Assembly (NCBI RefSeq): GCF_029623955.1
Contig: NZ_JARSBP010000001.1
Location: forward strand, 1 to 64,000
Length of the DNA: 64,000 nt
Origin: Mycobacterium sp. 236(2023)
GTDB lineage: Bacteria > Actinomycetota > Actinomycetes > Mycobacteriales > Mycobacteriaceae
Direction of reading: 5' to 3'
This document shows, in pieces, positions 15,831-25,219 of the stretch (within the stretch, counting starts at the first letter, position 1; each line of letters opens with the position of its first letter). The translations under genes were made by a program, and so were the position numbers. Under the pieces are notes generated by a model. It worked only from the letters and a program-made list of their open reading frames with translations, was not told where the DNA came from and ran no database searches.

Positions 15831-17609
15831 ATGACCCTTGCGACTCCACCAGACGTCTCGTCGCCGTTCGTCCGGCCCACGCCAGGAGAACTCGGCAGCC
15901 CCCGCTATCGCCGATTCCGGAACATCGGCCGCGACAGCCTGATTCAGTACGCCGTCCTCGCGATCCTCGCAGTGTTCGTCCTGGCGCCGGTCGTGCCGAC
16001 CATCTACCAGTCCGTGATGGACCGGCCGCTCTACGAACTCGGCGGACTGTTCACGCTCGACAACTACTCGCGACTCTTCACCGAAGCCGGGTTCGGTGAC
16101 GTCATCGTCAACACCGTGCTCTTCGCCGGCTTGACCGTGATCCTCGCCCAGCTGTTCGCGGTCCCGATGGCCATCGTCGTCACCCGCACGAAGCTGCCCC
16201 TCGGACGGCTCGTCGCCGGTTCGATGAAGTGGCCGTTCTACATCTCTTCCCTGCTGCTCGGGTTCGGCTGGATCATTCTCTACGGGCCCGGCGGTTTCGT
16301 GAGTGTGCAAGCCCGTGAACTACTCGGCTTCATCCCCTGGAACCTGTACTCCATTCCCGGAATGGCGCTGACGGAAGCCGTCGCGCTCGCGCCCATCGCG
16401 TTCACCTTCTGCGTCGGCGCCCTCAATCAGTCGGACAACTCACTGGAGTCCGCCGCACAGGTCTGCGGTGCGGGTCCGGTGCGGATCCTGTGGTCGGTCG
16501 TCATCCCGATGCTGAGGCCGCCGATCGTGTACAGCTCGGTGCTGATCATCTCGATGTCGATCGAGACCCTCTCGGTGCCCCTGCTCTACGGCATGCCTGC
16601 AGACATCACGGTGTTCTCGACGTTCCTGTACACCAACGGACTTCAATCGATCGACCCCGACTACGGCGTCCTGGGCGCGGCCTCGGTGCTGATCCTGCTC
16701 GTCACCGTCGCGCTCGTCGCCATGCAGTCGAAGCTGCTCAAGAACTCGCAGCGCTTCGTGTCGGTCCGCGGCAAGGCCACCCGCCCCCGCGTGTTCGACC
16801 TGGGCTGGATCAAGTGGATCTCCGTAGCCTTCATCTTCGTCTACCTGGTCATCGGAGCCCTGCTTCCCCTGGGCGCGTTGATCTTCCGCTCGTTCACGCT
16901 CGTCCTGACGCCGCTGAAGTCCCCGTTCTCGACGCTGACCTTCGAGAATTACCGGCCGATCTTCAGCTACACCTCCTACTACATGTCGATCGTCAACAGC
17001 ATCGTCATCGCACTCGTCGGCGCGGTGGTGATCAGCGTGCTGGCCGTGCTGGCGGTACTGGTCGCCCGACGATCCGACATGCGGTTCAACAAGATGGTCG
17101 AGTACCTCTCGCTCGCCCCACAGGCCATGCCCGGCCTCATCGTCGGTATCGGCTTCTTCTGGGCGCTGGCGTACTCGCCCGGCTGGCTGTCCGGTCTGCT
17201 GTCCGGGACGATCTGGATCCTGGTGATCGCCTTCGGTTTACGGGCACTGCCCACCGCCTACGGCAACATCTCACCGCTGCTCATGCAGATCGGCGAAGAG
17301 CTCGACAACGCCGCCCGAGTCACCGGAGCCGACTGGTTCCGCACCTTCACCCGGGTGCTGGGCAAGCTGATCCTGCCCGCCTTCGCCGGCGCCTTCATCC
17401 TCGTCTTCGTCACGATGATCAAGGAGTACTCGCCCGCGGTGTTCCTGGCCAACTCTCAAACCAACGTCATCGGAACCACGGCGCTGCAGCTGTGGGCGGA
17501 GGGCAATGCCGGTTCCGTCGCCGCGCTGGCCACCGTGCAGATCCTCATCACCATCGTCTTCGTCTCGATTGCCACCCGCCTCCTGAAAGGTCACACCTCG
17601 AATGCCTAA
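15831..17609 (+). CDS. ABC importer permease, two fused membrane domains
   Basis: This 592-residue permease carries two BPD_transp_1 domains in one chain, as in FbpB/ThiP-type transporters, with about 12 membrane helices. The coupling-helix region EAA motif is seen in each half: ESAAQVCGAGPVRILWSVVIPM (split at G) and ELDNAARVTGADWFRTF. It starts 22 bases after the binding protein and overlaps the ATPase gene by eight bases. With the lipoprotein and ATPase it forms a complete importer. Confidence 0.9.
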   Translation: MTLATPPDVSSPFVRPTPGELGSPRYRRFRNIGRDSLIQYAVLAILAVFVLAPVVPTIYQSVMDRPLYELGGLFTLDNYSRLFTEAGFGDVIVNTVLFAGLTVILAQLFAVPMAIVVTRTKLPLGRLVAGSMKWPFYISSLLLGFGWIILYGPGGFVSVQARELLGFIPWNLYSIPGMALTEAVALAPIAFTFCVGALNQSDNSLESAAQVCGAGPVRILWSVVIPMLRPPIVYSSVLIISMSIETLSVPLLYGMPADITVFSTFLYTNGLQSIDPDYGVLGAASVLILLVTVALVAMQSKLLKNSQRFVSVRGKATRPRVFDLGWIKWISVAFIFVYLVIGALLPLGALIFRSFTLVLTPLKSPFSTLTFENYRPIFSYTSYYMSIVNSIVIALVGAVVISVLAVLAVLVARRSDMRFNKMVEYLSLAPQAMPGLIVGIGFFWALAYSPGWLSGLLSGTIWILVIAFGLRALPTAYGNISPLLMQIGEELDNAARVTGADWFRTFTRVLGKLILPAFAGAFILVFVTMIKEYSPAVFLANSQTNVIGTTALQLWAEGNAGSVAALATVQILITIVFVSIATRLLKGHTSNA

Positions 17610-18702
17610 CCTGCGCGTGAGAAACGTCAACAAGACGTTCAACGGAAACCAAGTCCTGCAAGACATCAACTTCGAAGTGGCCGACGGCGAGTTCTTCACG
17701 CTGCTGGGGCCCAGCGGGTGTGGCAAGTCCACGACGCTCGCCTGCATCGCCGGGCTGGAGTCGCCGGACGAGGGCACCATCGCCCTCGACGACACCGTGT
17801 TCTTCAGCGGCAAAGACAACACGTTCGTCGTCCCGGAGAGCCGCAATCTCGGCATGGTGTTCCAGTCCTATGCGCTGTGGCCGCACATGACGATCGCCGA
17901 CAACCTGGCGCTGCCTCTGAAGCTGCGCAAGGTGTCGAAGGCCCGCCGCAACGAGCTTATCGACGATGCGCTGGAGAAAGTGGACCTGCTGCACCTGCGC
18001 AGCCGCTACCCGCACGAGATGTCGGGCGGACAGCAGCAGCGCGTCGCGCTGGCCCGGGCGCTGGTCTACTCGCCCCGACTGCTGCTGCTCGACGAACCGC
18101 TGTCCAACCTCGACGCGAAGCTGCGCGAGCAGGCCCGAGCCTGGCTCAAGGCATTGCAGTCCGAGGTCGGCATCACGACGATCTACGTCACGCATGACCA
18201 GGAGGAAGCGCTGGCGATGAGCGACCGTATCGCGGTGATGGCCAAGGGCCGAATGGTCCAGATCGCCTCGCCCACCGAGATTTACGAGCAGCCCGCCGCG
18301 CGCGAGGTCGCCAGCTTCGTCGGAAACTGCAACTTCCTCGACGGCAAGGTCGTCGAAGCTTCCACCGGCGACGCCAAGGTCCAGCTCGATGCGACCGGAC
18401 AGGTGGTGCACGCCACCGGTCGCATGGACGTGCACTCCGGTGATGCCGTCACCGTCGCCGTACGGCCGGAACGCGTCAACATCGCTGCCGCAGGCCATAT
18501 CCCGGAAGACGGCCACAACGTGGTGCGCGCGAATGTCAGCAGCGTCCAGTACGTGGGTTCACGGTATGAGTACCTGCTCTCGGTCGGTGGCTCGACGGTT
18601 CACGCCGACTGCCTCAAGCCCGGACACCAGGGTGAAGTGGATCTGGTCATCAACCCCGAGAACATCTTCCTGTATCCGCAGAAGCAGGCAGTGCCCGCAT
18701 GA
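17602..18702 (+). CDS. ABC importer ATP-binding protein
   Basis: This 366-residue ATPase has Walker A GPSGCGKSTT, the Q-loop region MVFQSYALWPHMT, the signature MSGGQQQRVALARAL, Walker B LLLLDEPLSNLD and the H-loop VTHDQ. The C-terminal 110 residues form a TOBE-type domain, as in PotA/FbpC/MalK-type importers, which can bind regulators or substrate. It overlaps the permease by eight bases and the aldehyde dehydrogenase by four (ATGA). Confidence 0.92.
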   Translation: MPNLRVRNVNKTFNGNQVLQDINFEVADGEFFTLLGPSGCGKSTTLACIAGLESPDEGTIALDDTVFFSGKDNTFVVPESRNLGMVFQSYALWPHMTIADNLALPLKLRKVSKARRNELIDDALEKVDLLHLRSRYPHEMSGGQQQRVALARALVYSPRLLLLDEPLSNLDAKLREQARAWLKALQSEVGITTIYVTHDQEEALAMSDRIAVMAKGRMVQIASPTEIYEQPAAREVASFVGNCNFLDGKVVEASTGDAKVQLDATGQVVHATGRMDVHSGDAVTVAVRPERVNIAAAGHIPEDGHNVVRANVSSVQYVGSRYEYLLSVGGSTVHADCLKPGHQGEVDLVINPENIFLYPQKQAVPA

Positions 18703-20108
18703 TCACCACCGTCAATCCGGCGACCGGGGCGGTACTGGCAACCTACCCGGCGATGACAGATGCCGAGATCGATCAGTCGCTCGATGCGGCCGCTCGCGCT
18801 CAACTCGCTTGGTCACAAACGGATTTCGGTACTCGGTCCCACATTCTCAGGGCCGCCGCGGCGCAACTGCGCGAGCGCGACGCCGACTTGACGCTATTGA
18901 TCACCCGCGAGATGGGCAAGCCGCTGGCCGAGGCGACCGCCGAGGTGCACAAGTGCGCCACCGGACTGGAGTACTACGCCGACCACGCCTCCGACTACCT
19001 GGCCGACGAGGTGTACGAAACCTCCGCCGACCGGTCCTGGGTGTCCTACGAGCCGGTCGGTGTCGTCCTCGCGGTGATGCCGTGGAACTTCCCGCTGTGG
19101 CAGGTGTTCCGGTTCGCCGCTCCTGCATTGATGGCGGGTAACGCTGCGCTCTTGAAGCATTCGCCCAACACCACCGGTGCGGCCCTGGCCTGCCAGGAGA
19201 TCCTGACCGCGGCCGGGCTGCCCGACGGGTTGTTCACCGCCCTCGTGGTCGACGAGGCCGACGTCCCGTCGGTGACCGAGCGTCTCATCGGTGATCCGCG
19301 CATCGGGGCTGTCACGATCACCGGGAGTGAGCGGGCCGGCAGCGCGGTCGGCGCACTGGCGGGGCGCGAGATCAAGAAGTCCGTGCTGGAACTCGGCGGA
19401 TCCGATCCGTTCGTCGTGCTCGCCGATGCCGATCTGCCCCGCGTCGCGCACCTGGCCGTCAGAGGACGTTTCCTCAACGCAGGCCAGAGCTGCATCTCGC
19501 CGAAGCGGTTCATCGTGGAGGCCGCGGTCGCCGACGAGTTCACCGCGCTGGTCGTCGAGGAGACCGTCCGGCTCGCCGTCGGGGACCCCGAGGCGCCCGG
19601 AACCCATGTCGGGCCGATGGCGCGGCGCGACCTCCGTGACGGGGTGGCGGCCCAGGTGGACGCCGCCGTCGCCGCAGGCGCCCAACTACTGTGCGGCGGC
19701 AAGGTCGACGAGCACGCCGACGGGTTCTTCTATCCTCCAACGGTTCTCGCCGGAGTGAGGCCCGGCATGTCGGTCTACGCGCAGGAGGTGTTCGGACCGG
19801 TCGCCACCATCATCACCGTCGCCGACGCCGACGAAGCGGTGGCCGTGGCCAACGACACCCCGTTCGGGCTGGGAGCCAGCGTGTGGAGCAACGACGTCGA
19901 CGCGGCCGTCGCCGTCGGTCGCCGTATCACCTCCGGCGCCTGCTTCGTCAACGCCATCGTCGCCTCCGACGCCCGGATGCCGTTCGGCGGCACCAAGCGC
20001 AGCGGCTATGGGCGCGAACTCGCCGGCCCGGGTATCCGCGAGTTCGTCAACATCCGAACCTGGTGGGCGATGGACAAGCCCCACGCCGACGCCCCGGCGT
20101 CCGAATAG
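18699..20108 (+). CDS. NAD(P)-dependent aldehyde dehydrogenase
   Basis: This 469-residue enzyme oxidises an aldehyde to an acid. Family marks are MPWNFPLWQ (cofactor site), the catalytic glutamate in VLELGGSDPFVV (about 231), and the catalytic cysteine in NAGQSCISPKRF (C265). It is close in length and pattern to succinate-semialdehyde dehydrogenases (GabD/SSADH group). Its start overlaps the ATPase stop, so it belongs to the importer operon. The likely substrate is an aldehyde intermediate of the imported compound. Confidence 0.9.
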   Translation: MITTVNPATGAVLATYPAMTDAEIDQSLDAAARAQLAWSQTDFGTRSHILRAAAAQLRERDADLTLLITREMGKPLAEATAEVHKCATGLEYYADHASDYLADEVYETSADRSWVSYEPVGVVLAVMPWNFPLWQVFRFAAPALMAGNAALLKHSPNTTGAALACQEILTAAGLPDGLFTALVVDEADVPSVTERLIGDPRIGAVTITGSERAGSAVGALAGREIKKSVLELGGSDPFVVLADADLPRVAHLAVRGRFLNAGQSCISPKRFIVEAAVADEFTALVVEETVRLAVGDPEAPGTHVGPMARRDLRDGVAAQVDAAVAAGAQLLCGGKVDEHADGFFYPPTVLAGVRPGMSVYAQEVFGPVATIITVADADEAVAVANDTPFGLGASVWSNDVDAAVAVGRRITSGACFVNAIVASDARMPFGGTKRSGYGRELAGPGIREFVNIRTWWAMDKPHADAPASE

Positions 20109-20116
20109 GAGCACAC

Positions 20117-20554
20117 ATGAACACCAGCACCCGTGGCGCCGTCGTCCTGCGCCCGTCCGAGATCACCCCACGTGAGCGCGGCGGTGGCGCGCGGACTATC
20201 CCGTTGGTCAGTCAGCAGGTCGGAGCCCAGGACTTCCTCAACGGAATCACGATGTTCGCGCCGGGCACCGCGATCCCGGAGCACTTCCACAACTGCGACG
20301 AGTCGGTGCTGATCCTCAAGGGATCCGCCGTCGCCCACATCGACGGAGAACAGCATCCGGTGCAGACCGGGGACACGTCCTTCATCCCGGCAGGCATCCC
20401 GCACTTCTTCAAGAACGCCTCGGACACCGAGGAACTGCACATCTTCTGGACCTACGCGTCGATCGACGCGAACCGCACCATCGTCGCCACCGGCGTCACC
20501 ACCCGGATCGACGAGGAGCACGGAACCAACATCACGAAGGGAACACCATCATGA
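20117..20554 (+). CDS. Cupin-domain protein
   Basis: This 145-residue single-cupin protein has motif 1 PEHFHNCDESVLILKG (metal ligands H, H, E) and motif 2 PAGIPHFFKN (H). Small cupins of this type are isomerases, lyases or sensors for sugar acids. GGAG lies seven bases upstream. It follows the dehydrogenase by eight bases and overlaps the isopropylmalate-dehydrogenase-type gene by four. An isomerase of a pathway intermediate is a reasonable but unproven role. Confidence 0.8.
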   Translation: MNTSTRGAVVLRPSEITPRERGGGARTIPLVSQQVGAQDFLNGITMFAPGTAIPEHFHNCDESVLILKGSAVAHIDGEQHPVQTGDTSFIPAGIPHFFKNASDTEELHIFWTYASIDANRTIVATGVTTRIDEEHGTNITKGTPS

Positions 20555-21627
20555 CCGACACACTGCGCCTGGGACTGCTGGAAGGCGACGGCATCGGCCC
20601 CGAGATCGTGCCCGCCTCCGTCGAGGTCGTCGATGCGGCCCTGGCCGCCGCCGGTGCCCCCAAGGCCGACTGGGTCACGCTGCCGCTGGGTCGGTCCGCC
20701 ATCGACACCCACAACAGCCACACCCCGCAGGAGACGCTCGACGCACTCGCCGGCATGGATGCCTGGGTGCTGGGACCGCACGACAGCGCCGCCTACCCCG
20801 AACCGTTCAAGTCACAACTGAACCCCAGTGGCACGCTGCGCAAGCACTTCGGCCTGTTCGGAAACATCCGGCCCGCCAAGTCATTCGAGGGCGCCAAAGC
20901 CGTCGTGCCGGGCACCGACTTGGTGATCGTGCGTGAGAACACCCAAGGCTTCTACGCCGACCGCAACACGTTCGCAGGCACCGGGGAGTACATGCCCGAC
21001 GAGAACACCGCGATCGCGATGGGCATCATCACCCGCTCGGCGGTCGAGAAGATCGCGAAGGTCGCCTTCGACCTGGCCCAGGCGCGCCGGCGCAAGCTGA
21101 CGATCGTGCACAAAGCCAACGTGCTCCGGCTGACCACCGGGCTGTTCCGCGACGTGTGCCGCGAGATCGCCGCCGACTACCCGGACGTCGAGGTCGACGA
21201 CTACCACATCGACGCGATGACAGTGCATCTCGTGCGCCGTGCCAACGCGTTCGATGTCATCGTCACGGAGAACATGTTCGGCGACATCCTGTCCGACCTC
21301 GCCGGCGAGCTGGCCGGGTCGCTGGGAATCGCGCCGTCGATCAACGCATCGCTCGACAAGGCCATGGCCCAGGCGGCGCACGGGTCGGCCCCTGACATCG
21401 CGGGCCGCAACATCGCCAACCCGATCGCGATGATCCTGTCGTCGGGCATGCTGCTGCAGTGGCTGGGCACCCGGCATAACGACGCGACCCTGCTCAAGGC
21501 CGCCGAACTCGTCGAGGGTGGTGTCGAGGCGACGGTGAAGGCCGGCACGATGACGCCCGACATGGGCGGCACCACCGGCACCAAGGAGTTCGGTGCCGCC
21601 GTCGCGCAGTACATCTCGCGACAGTGA
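20551..21627 (+). CDS. Isocitrate/isopropylmalate dehydrogenase family enzyme
   Basis: This 358-residue beta-hydroxyacid oxidative decarboxylase has LLEGDGIGPEIV at the N-terminus, RENTQGFYADRN, HKANVLR, the Mg-binding VTENMFGDILSDL, and HGSAPDIAGRNIANP in the NAD site. LeuB, isocitrate, homoisocitrate and tartrate/D-malate dehydrogenases share this fold. Here ENTQG replaces the more usual ENTEG, so substrate recognition may differ. It overlaps its neighbours on both sides. I infer oxidation of a hydroxy-acid such as a tartrate- or threonate-like compound, or of the aconitase product. Confidence 0.88.
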   Translation: MTDTLRLGLLEGDGIGPEIVPASVEVVDAALAAAGAPKADWVTLPLGRSAIDTHNSHTPQETLDALAGMDAWVLGPHDSAAYPEPFKSQLNPSGTLRKHFGLFGNIRPAKSFEGAKAVVPGTDLVIVRENTQGFYADRNTFAGTGEYMPDENTAIAMGIITRSAVEKIAKVAFDLAQARRRKLTIVHKANVLRLTTGLFRDVCREIAADYPDVEVDDYHIDAMTVHLVRRANAFDVIVTENMFGDILSDLAGELAGSLGIAPSINASLDKAMAQAAHGSAPDIAGRNIANPIAMILSSGMLLQWLGTRHNDATLLKAAELVEGGVEATVKAGTMTPDMGGTTGTKEFGAAVAQYISRQ

Positions 21628-22301
21628 CCCATCTACAACCGGCCAACGATCCGCTGATCGCCGTCGTCCACACAACGCCGGCATCGATCGCACCGACCGC
21701 GGCAGCGCTGCGTGGCCAGATGCCCGGCGTCCGGGTGTGGAACCTACTCGATGACCGGCTCGGTTCGGACGCCGATGCAGTCGGCGACATGCCTCCCAGC
21801 CTGCGCCACCGGATGCTGAACCTGGTAAGGCACGGTGTCGATGGGGGAGCAGACGCGGTCCTGATGGTCTGCTCGATGTACGGCGATACTCGACCCGTTG
21901 CCGAAAAGCTGTTCACAGTACCGATATTCAGCTCTGATGCGGACATGATGGCCGAGGTCGCAGCGCGGGCACCCAAGCGGGTGGCCGTGCTCGCGTCCCT
22001 GCGCGCGGCCACGGCCGACAGCACCACGCGCCTGCGGATGGCGGTGGGCGGTGACGTGGAGGTCGTGCCCGCGTTCTGTGCGGGTGCCGCCGAGGCGGCC
22101 TCTGCGGGGGATCGCGCCGCGCTGATCGATGCGGTGATCGCAGGAGTCGACGCGGCAGGAGGAAACTTCGACATGCTGTGCGTTGCTCAGTACTCGATGA
22201 GCTCCGTCGCCGACGAGGTGGCAGCCAAGACGGGCCTGCCGACCGTGAGCCCTCCGCGATACGCTGCCCGGGCCATCGCGCGGCGATTGGGAACCGGATG
22301 A
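21624..22301 (+). CDS. Aspartate/glutamate racemase superfamily protein
   Basis: This 225-residue protein resembles the Asp/Glu/hydantoin racemase and maleate isomerase superfamily (PF01177). Two candidate active-site cysteines are present: VLMVCSMYGD (about 76) and DMLCVAQYSM (about 186), each after a hydrophobic strand. The start is GTG 21624, which overlaps the upstream stop (GTGA). It overlaps the kinase gene by four bases. It may epimerise or isomerise the acid substrate; ordinary amino-acid racemization looks less likely here. Confidence 0.75.
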   Translation: MTHLQPANDPLIAVVHTTPASIAPTAAALRGQMPGVRVWNLLDDRLGSDADAVGDMPPSLRHRMLNLVRHGVDGGADAVLMVCSMYGDTRPVAEKLFTVPIFSSDADMMAEVAARAPKRVAVLASLRAATADSTTRLRMAVGGDVEVVPAFCAGAAEAASAGDRAALIDAVIAGVDAAGGNFDMLCVAQYSMSSVADEVAAKTGLPTVSPPRYAARAIARRLGTG

Positions 22302-23542
22302 GCGCGCCCAAGATCGGCTGTATCGCCGACGATTACACCGGCGGAACCGACGTGGCCGCGGCACTGCGCAGACAGGGCCTACGGACGGTGCTGCTGTTCG
22401 GACCGCCTGCCGATGGTCTGCGGCTCGACGAGTGCGAAGCCGTCGTCGTCGCACTCAAGACCCGAGCCCTCGAACCCGAGGCGGCCGTGAAGATGTCGAT
22501 GGCCGCGCGGCATTGGCTCATCGAGACGGTCGGTGTTCCTACCGTCTACTTCAAGTACTGCTCGACGTTCGACTCCACGCCCGCGGGCAACATCGGGCCC
22601 GTCGCGGATGCGCTGATCGACGCGGCCGGTGGAGGCACCGCGGTGGTGTGTCCGGCCACACCGGAACATGGGCGGACCCTCTATCAGGGGCACCTCTTCG
22701 TGGCGGACAAGCTGTTGTCCGAATCCCCGATGCGACACCACCCGCTGACCCCGATGACTGACTCCGACGTCGTACGCCTGATGTCGGCACAGACACCCCA
22801 CTCCGTGGGATCGGTTGCCTGGCAACAGGTGCAACAGGGACCCGTCGCCGTCGCCTCCATTCTGGCGGCGAGCCCGCGCTATGTGGTGATCGACGCAGTC
22901 GACGACTCCGACCTCGACATCATCGCGCGTGCGGTCGAAGGTGCTGCCGTGGTGACGGGCGGGGCAGGGCTTGCCGGTGCGCTCGGCCGGGTGCTCGTCG
23001 AGCACGACCGCGGCCACATGGATCCGCGTGCGGTCACGGCACCCGATGCGCCCACCGTCGTCTTCGCGGGCAGCTGCTCCAGGGCGACGCTGGGCCAGGT
23101 CGATTACGCCCGAGCCGAATTCGCGTCCTACCGGCTCGACCCCCGGGACGTGGACTCACCGGGGCAACTGCTGGAACCGGCGCGCACCTGGCTGCTGGAC
23201 AGCCTGGGCGACCTCCCGGTGATGATCTACTCGTCGGCGCCGGCCGAGGAGCGCGGCCCCGCCGATCCTGTTGTCGCCGAACAACTGGAGGCGACGATAG
23301 GTGCGCTGGCCAAGGCCGCCGTGGCCGCCGGTGCCCGACGTGTCGTGGTGGCCGGTGGCGAGACATCCGGGGCAGTGGTCGACGCCCTCGGGATCCGCTC
23401 GGTGGTCGTGGACGCCGAGGCCGACCGCGGGGTGCCGTGGTGCAGCACACCTGATCACTCGGTGTCGTTGCTGTTGAAGTCGGGCAACTTCGGCAGGCCC
23501 GACCTCCTGGTGCGCGCCGCGACGAGTGAGGTGCTGGCATGA
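22298..23542 (+). CDS. DUF1537 four-carbon acid sugar kinase
   Basis: This 414-residue kinase matches the DUF1537 family (OtnK/DtnK/LtnK), which phosphorylates threonate, erythronate or their oxo-forms. The N-terminal substrate domain begins KIGCIADDYTGGTD, with the family DDxTG motif. The C-terminal nucleotide domain has VVAGGETSGAVVDALGI and LKSGNFGRPD. The gene overlaps the racemase-like and aldolase genes by four bases each. Kinase plus class II aldolase is the established OtnK/OtnC pairing, in which a 3-oxo-tetronate is phosphorylated and then decarboxylated to dihydroxyacetone phosphate. The exact stereochemistry cannot be read. Confidence 0.9.
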   Translation: MSAPKIGCIADDYTGGTDVAAALRRQGLRTVLLFGPPADGLRLDECEAVVVALKTRALEPEAAVKMSMAARHWLIETVGVPTVYFKYCSTFDSTPAGNIGPVADALIDAAGGGTAVVCPATPEHGRTLYQGHLFVADKLLSESPMRHHPLTPMTDSDVVRLMSAQTPHSVGSVAWQQVQQGPVAVASILAASPRYVVIDAVDDSDLDIIARAVEGAAVVTGGAGLAGALGRVLVEHDRGHMDPRAVTAPDAPTVVFAGSCSRATLGQVDYARAEFASYRLDPRDVDSPGQLLEPARTWLLDSLGDLPVMIYSSAPAEERGPADPVVAEQLEATIGALAKAAVAAGARRVVVAGGETSGAVVDALGIRSVVVDAEADRGVPWCSTPDHSVSLLLKSGNFGRPDLLVRAATSEVLA

Positions 23543-24162
23543 GCGTATGCGATGACATCGTCGAACTCGGTGCGTCGTTCTTCCGGCGCGGCCTGACCTT
23601 CGGGCGCACCGGCAATCTCAGCGCCGTCGACGCCGACGGCACCGTGCTGATGACCCCCACCGGCGTATCGCTCGACAAGCTGAATCGAAATCAGTTGTCC
23701 CGCCTGAGTATCGATGGGACGCGCCTTGACGGGCCGAAACCTACCAAAGAGGCCTTCCTGCACCTTGCCGTCTACCGGGCTAGGCCGACGGACAGGGCAG
23801 TCGTCCACACCCACAGCACCTACTCGGTCGCGGTGTCGTGCCTTCGCGATGTGGACCGCACCAACGCGCTGCCCGCACTGACCGCGTACTACGCGATGCG
23901 CGTGGGATCGCTTCCGGTGCTTCCCTACCATGCACCGGGCGATGAAAGTCTGGGCGCAGAAGCTGAATTCGCCGCAGTCAGCCACCACGCGCTGCTGCTG
24001 GCCAACCACGGTCCGATCGTCGCCGGCCGCGACCTGGCGTCGGCGGCCGATGTGCTCGAAGAGATCGAGGAAACCGCCAAACTGTCCCTGCTGCTGCGAG
24101 GCCAGGCCGTGGCACCCGTCGCCGATCACGAAGTCCAACGACTGGAGGAGCTGTACCGATGA
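23539..24162 (+). CDS. Class II aldolase/adducin family (OtnC-like decarboxylase)
   Basis: This 207-residue protein is a Zn-dependent class II aldolase of the fuculose-phosphate/OtnC size. It has GRTGNLSAVD, TPTGVSLD, the proton-shuttle region PTKEAFLHL, the metal histidines in VVHTHSTYSV (about residues 89-98) and NHGPIVAG. Beside DUF1537 kinases such proteins decarboxylate 3-oxo-tetronate-4-phosphate to dihydroxyacetone phosphate and CO2; that is established for the family and inferred here. ATGA overlaps occur on both sides. Confidence 0.88.
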   Translation: MSVCDDIVELGASFFRRGLTFGRTGNLSAVDADGTVLMTPTGVSLDKLNRNQLSRLSIDGTRLDGPKPTKEAFLHLAVYRARPTDRAVVHTHSTYSVAVSCLRDVDRTNALPALTAYYAMRVGSLPVLPYHAPGDESLGAEAEFAAVSHHALLLANHGPIVAGRDLASAADVLEEIEETAKLSLLLRGQAVAPVADHEVQRLEELYR

Positions 24163-25217
24163 CCGTTTGTGTCGACACCCATCAACTGAGTGCCCCGGCC
24201 GCGACCGCCTGCGGCGCAGCGATTCTCGAGGCCTACGGCGTTCCACACGCCGACGCGGTGTTGGTGGCGGAGTCGCTGGTCACCTCCGACATGTGGGGGC
24301 ACCCGTCGCATGGTCTGCTGCGTCTGCCCTGGTACGTCTCACGCGTGCGCTCCGGCGCCATGACGGCGATCACCGCCCCGCGTGTCGTCAGTTCGTTCGG
24401 TGCGGTGACCACCTTGGACGGTTGCGACGGAATCGGACAGGTGGTGACCAACCATGCCGTCGACACTGCCGCCACGGCGGCCCAGGTGCACGGGGTGGGC
24501 GTCGTCGCGGTCCGCAACAGCAACCACTTCGGGACGGCCGCCTACTGGACCCGTCTGTTGGCCGAACGGGGCTGCGTCGGAGTGCTGACGACCAACGGCA
24601 GCCCGGCGATGGCACCGTGGGGCGGCACGGAGAAGATGATCGGCGCCAACCCGTGGTCAATCGCCGTTCCCAGTGGCGGGCACGGGGTCATCGTCCTCGA
24701 CATCGCCAATACCGGCGTCGCGCGCGGAAAGATCTACGCCGCCAAGGAACGGGGTACGCGGATTCCGGAAGGCTGGGCCATCGACGCAACCGGCCTTCCG
24801 ACGACCGACCCGCAAGCCGCCCTCGACGGCGTCATCCTCCCGATGGCGGGACACAAGGGATACGCGATCTCGTTCATGATGGACGTGCTGTCAGGTGTGC
24901 TGACCGGAAGCTCGTCGGCCACCGACATCGTCGGGCCCTACGTCCCGGACAAGCGCAGCGGATGCGGTCACCTCGTGCTCGCCATCAACATCGCGGCGAT
25001 CATGCCCGTCGACGAGTTCGGCTCCCGTATGGACGATCTGATCGGCACCGTGAAGAGCTGTCCTACCGCACCGGGACAACAGATCCTGGTGCCCGGAGAG
25101 CTCGAGAACCGGGCCGTCGAGCATGCCGACGGTCGAATCACGCTGCCCGAAGCGACATTTGCCGAAGTCAACGCGCTCGCCGTCGAGGCCGGGGTCGCGC
25201 CGCTGAAGGGGATCTGA
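24159..25217 (+). CDS. Malate/L-lactate dehydrogenase family (Ldh2) oxidoreductase
   Basis: This 352-residue NAD(P)-dependent oxidoreductase of the Ldh2 family (PF02615) has HGLLRLPWYVSRV at the N-terminus, VRNSNHFGTAAYW (catalytic His region), MAPWGGTEKMIGANPW and HKGYAISFMMDVLSG. Members reduce or oxidise 2-hydroxy/2-oxo acids such as malate, ureidoglycolate, lactate and 2,3-diketogulonate. In this operon it could oxidise the imported hydroxy-acid to the oxo form that the DUF1537 kinase accepts. It overlaps the aldolase by four bases. Confidence 0.88.
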   Translation: MTVCVDTHQLSAPAATACGAAILEAYGVPHADAVLVAESLVTSDMWGHPSHGLLRLPWYVSRVRSGAMTAITAPRVVSSFGAVTTLDGCDGIGQVVTNHAVDTAATAAQVHGVGVVAVRNSNHFGTAAYWTRLLAERGCVGVLTTNGSPAMAPWGGTEKMIGANPWSIAVPSGGHGVIVLDIANTGVARGKIYAAKERGTRIPEGWAIDATGLPTTDPQAALDGVILPMAGHKGYAISFMMDVLSGVLTGSSSATDIVGPYVPDKRSGCGHLVLAINIAAIMPVDEFGSRMDDLIGTVKSCPTAPGQQILVPGELENRAVEHADGRITLPEATFAEVNALAVEAGVAPLKGI

Positions 25218-25219
25218 CG

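Noticed and set aside
14664-18702. Iron (Fe3+) importer assignment for the ABC genes
   Set aside because: The family is shared with iron, phosphonate and polyamine importers; catabolic enzymes in the same operon make an organic acid more likely.
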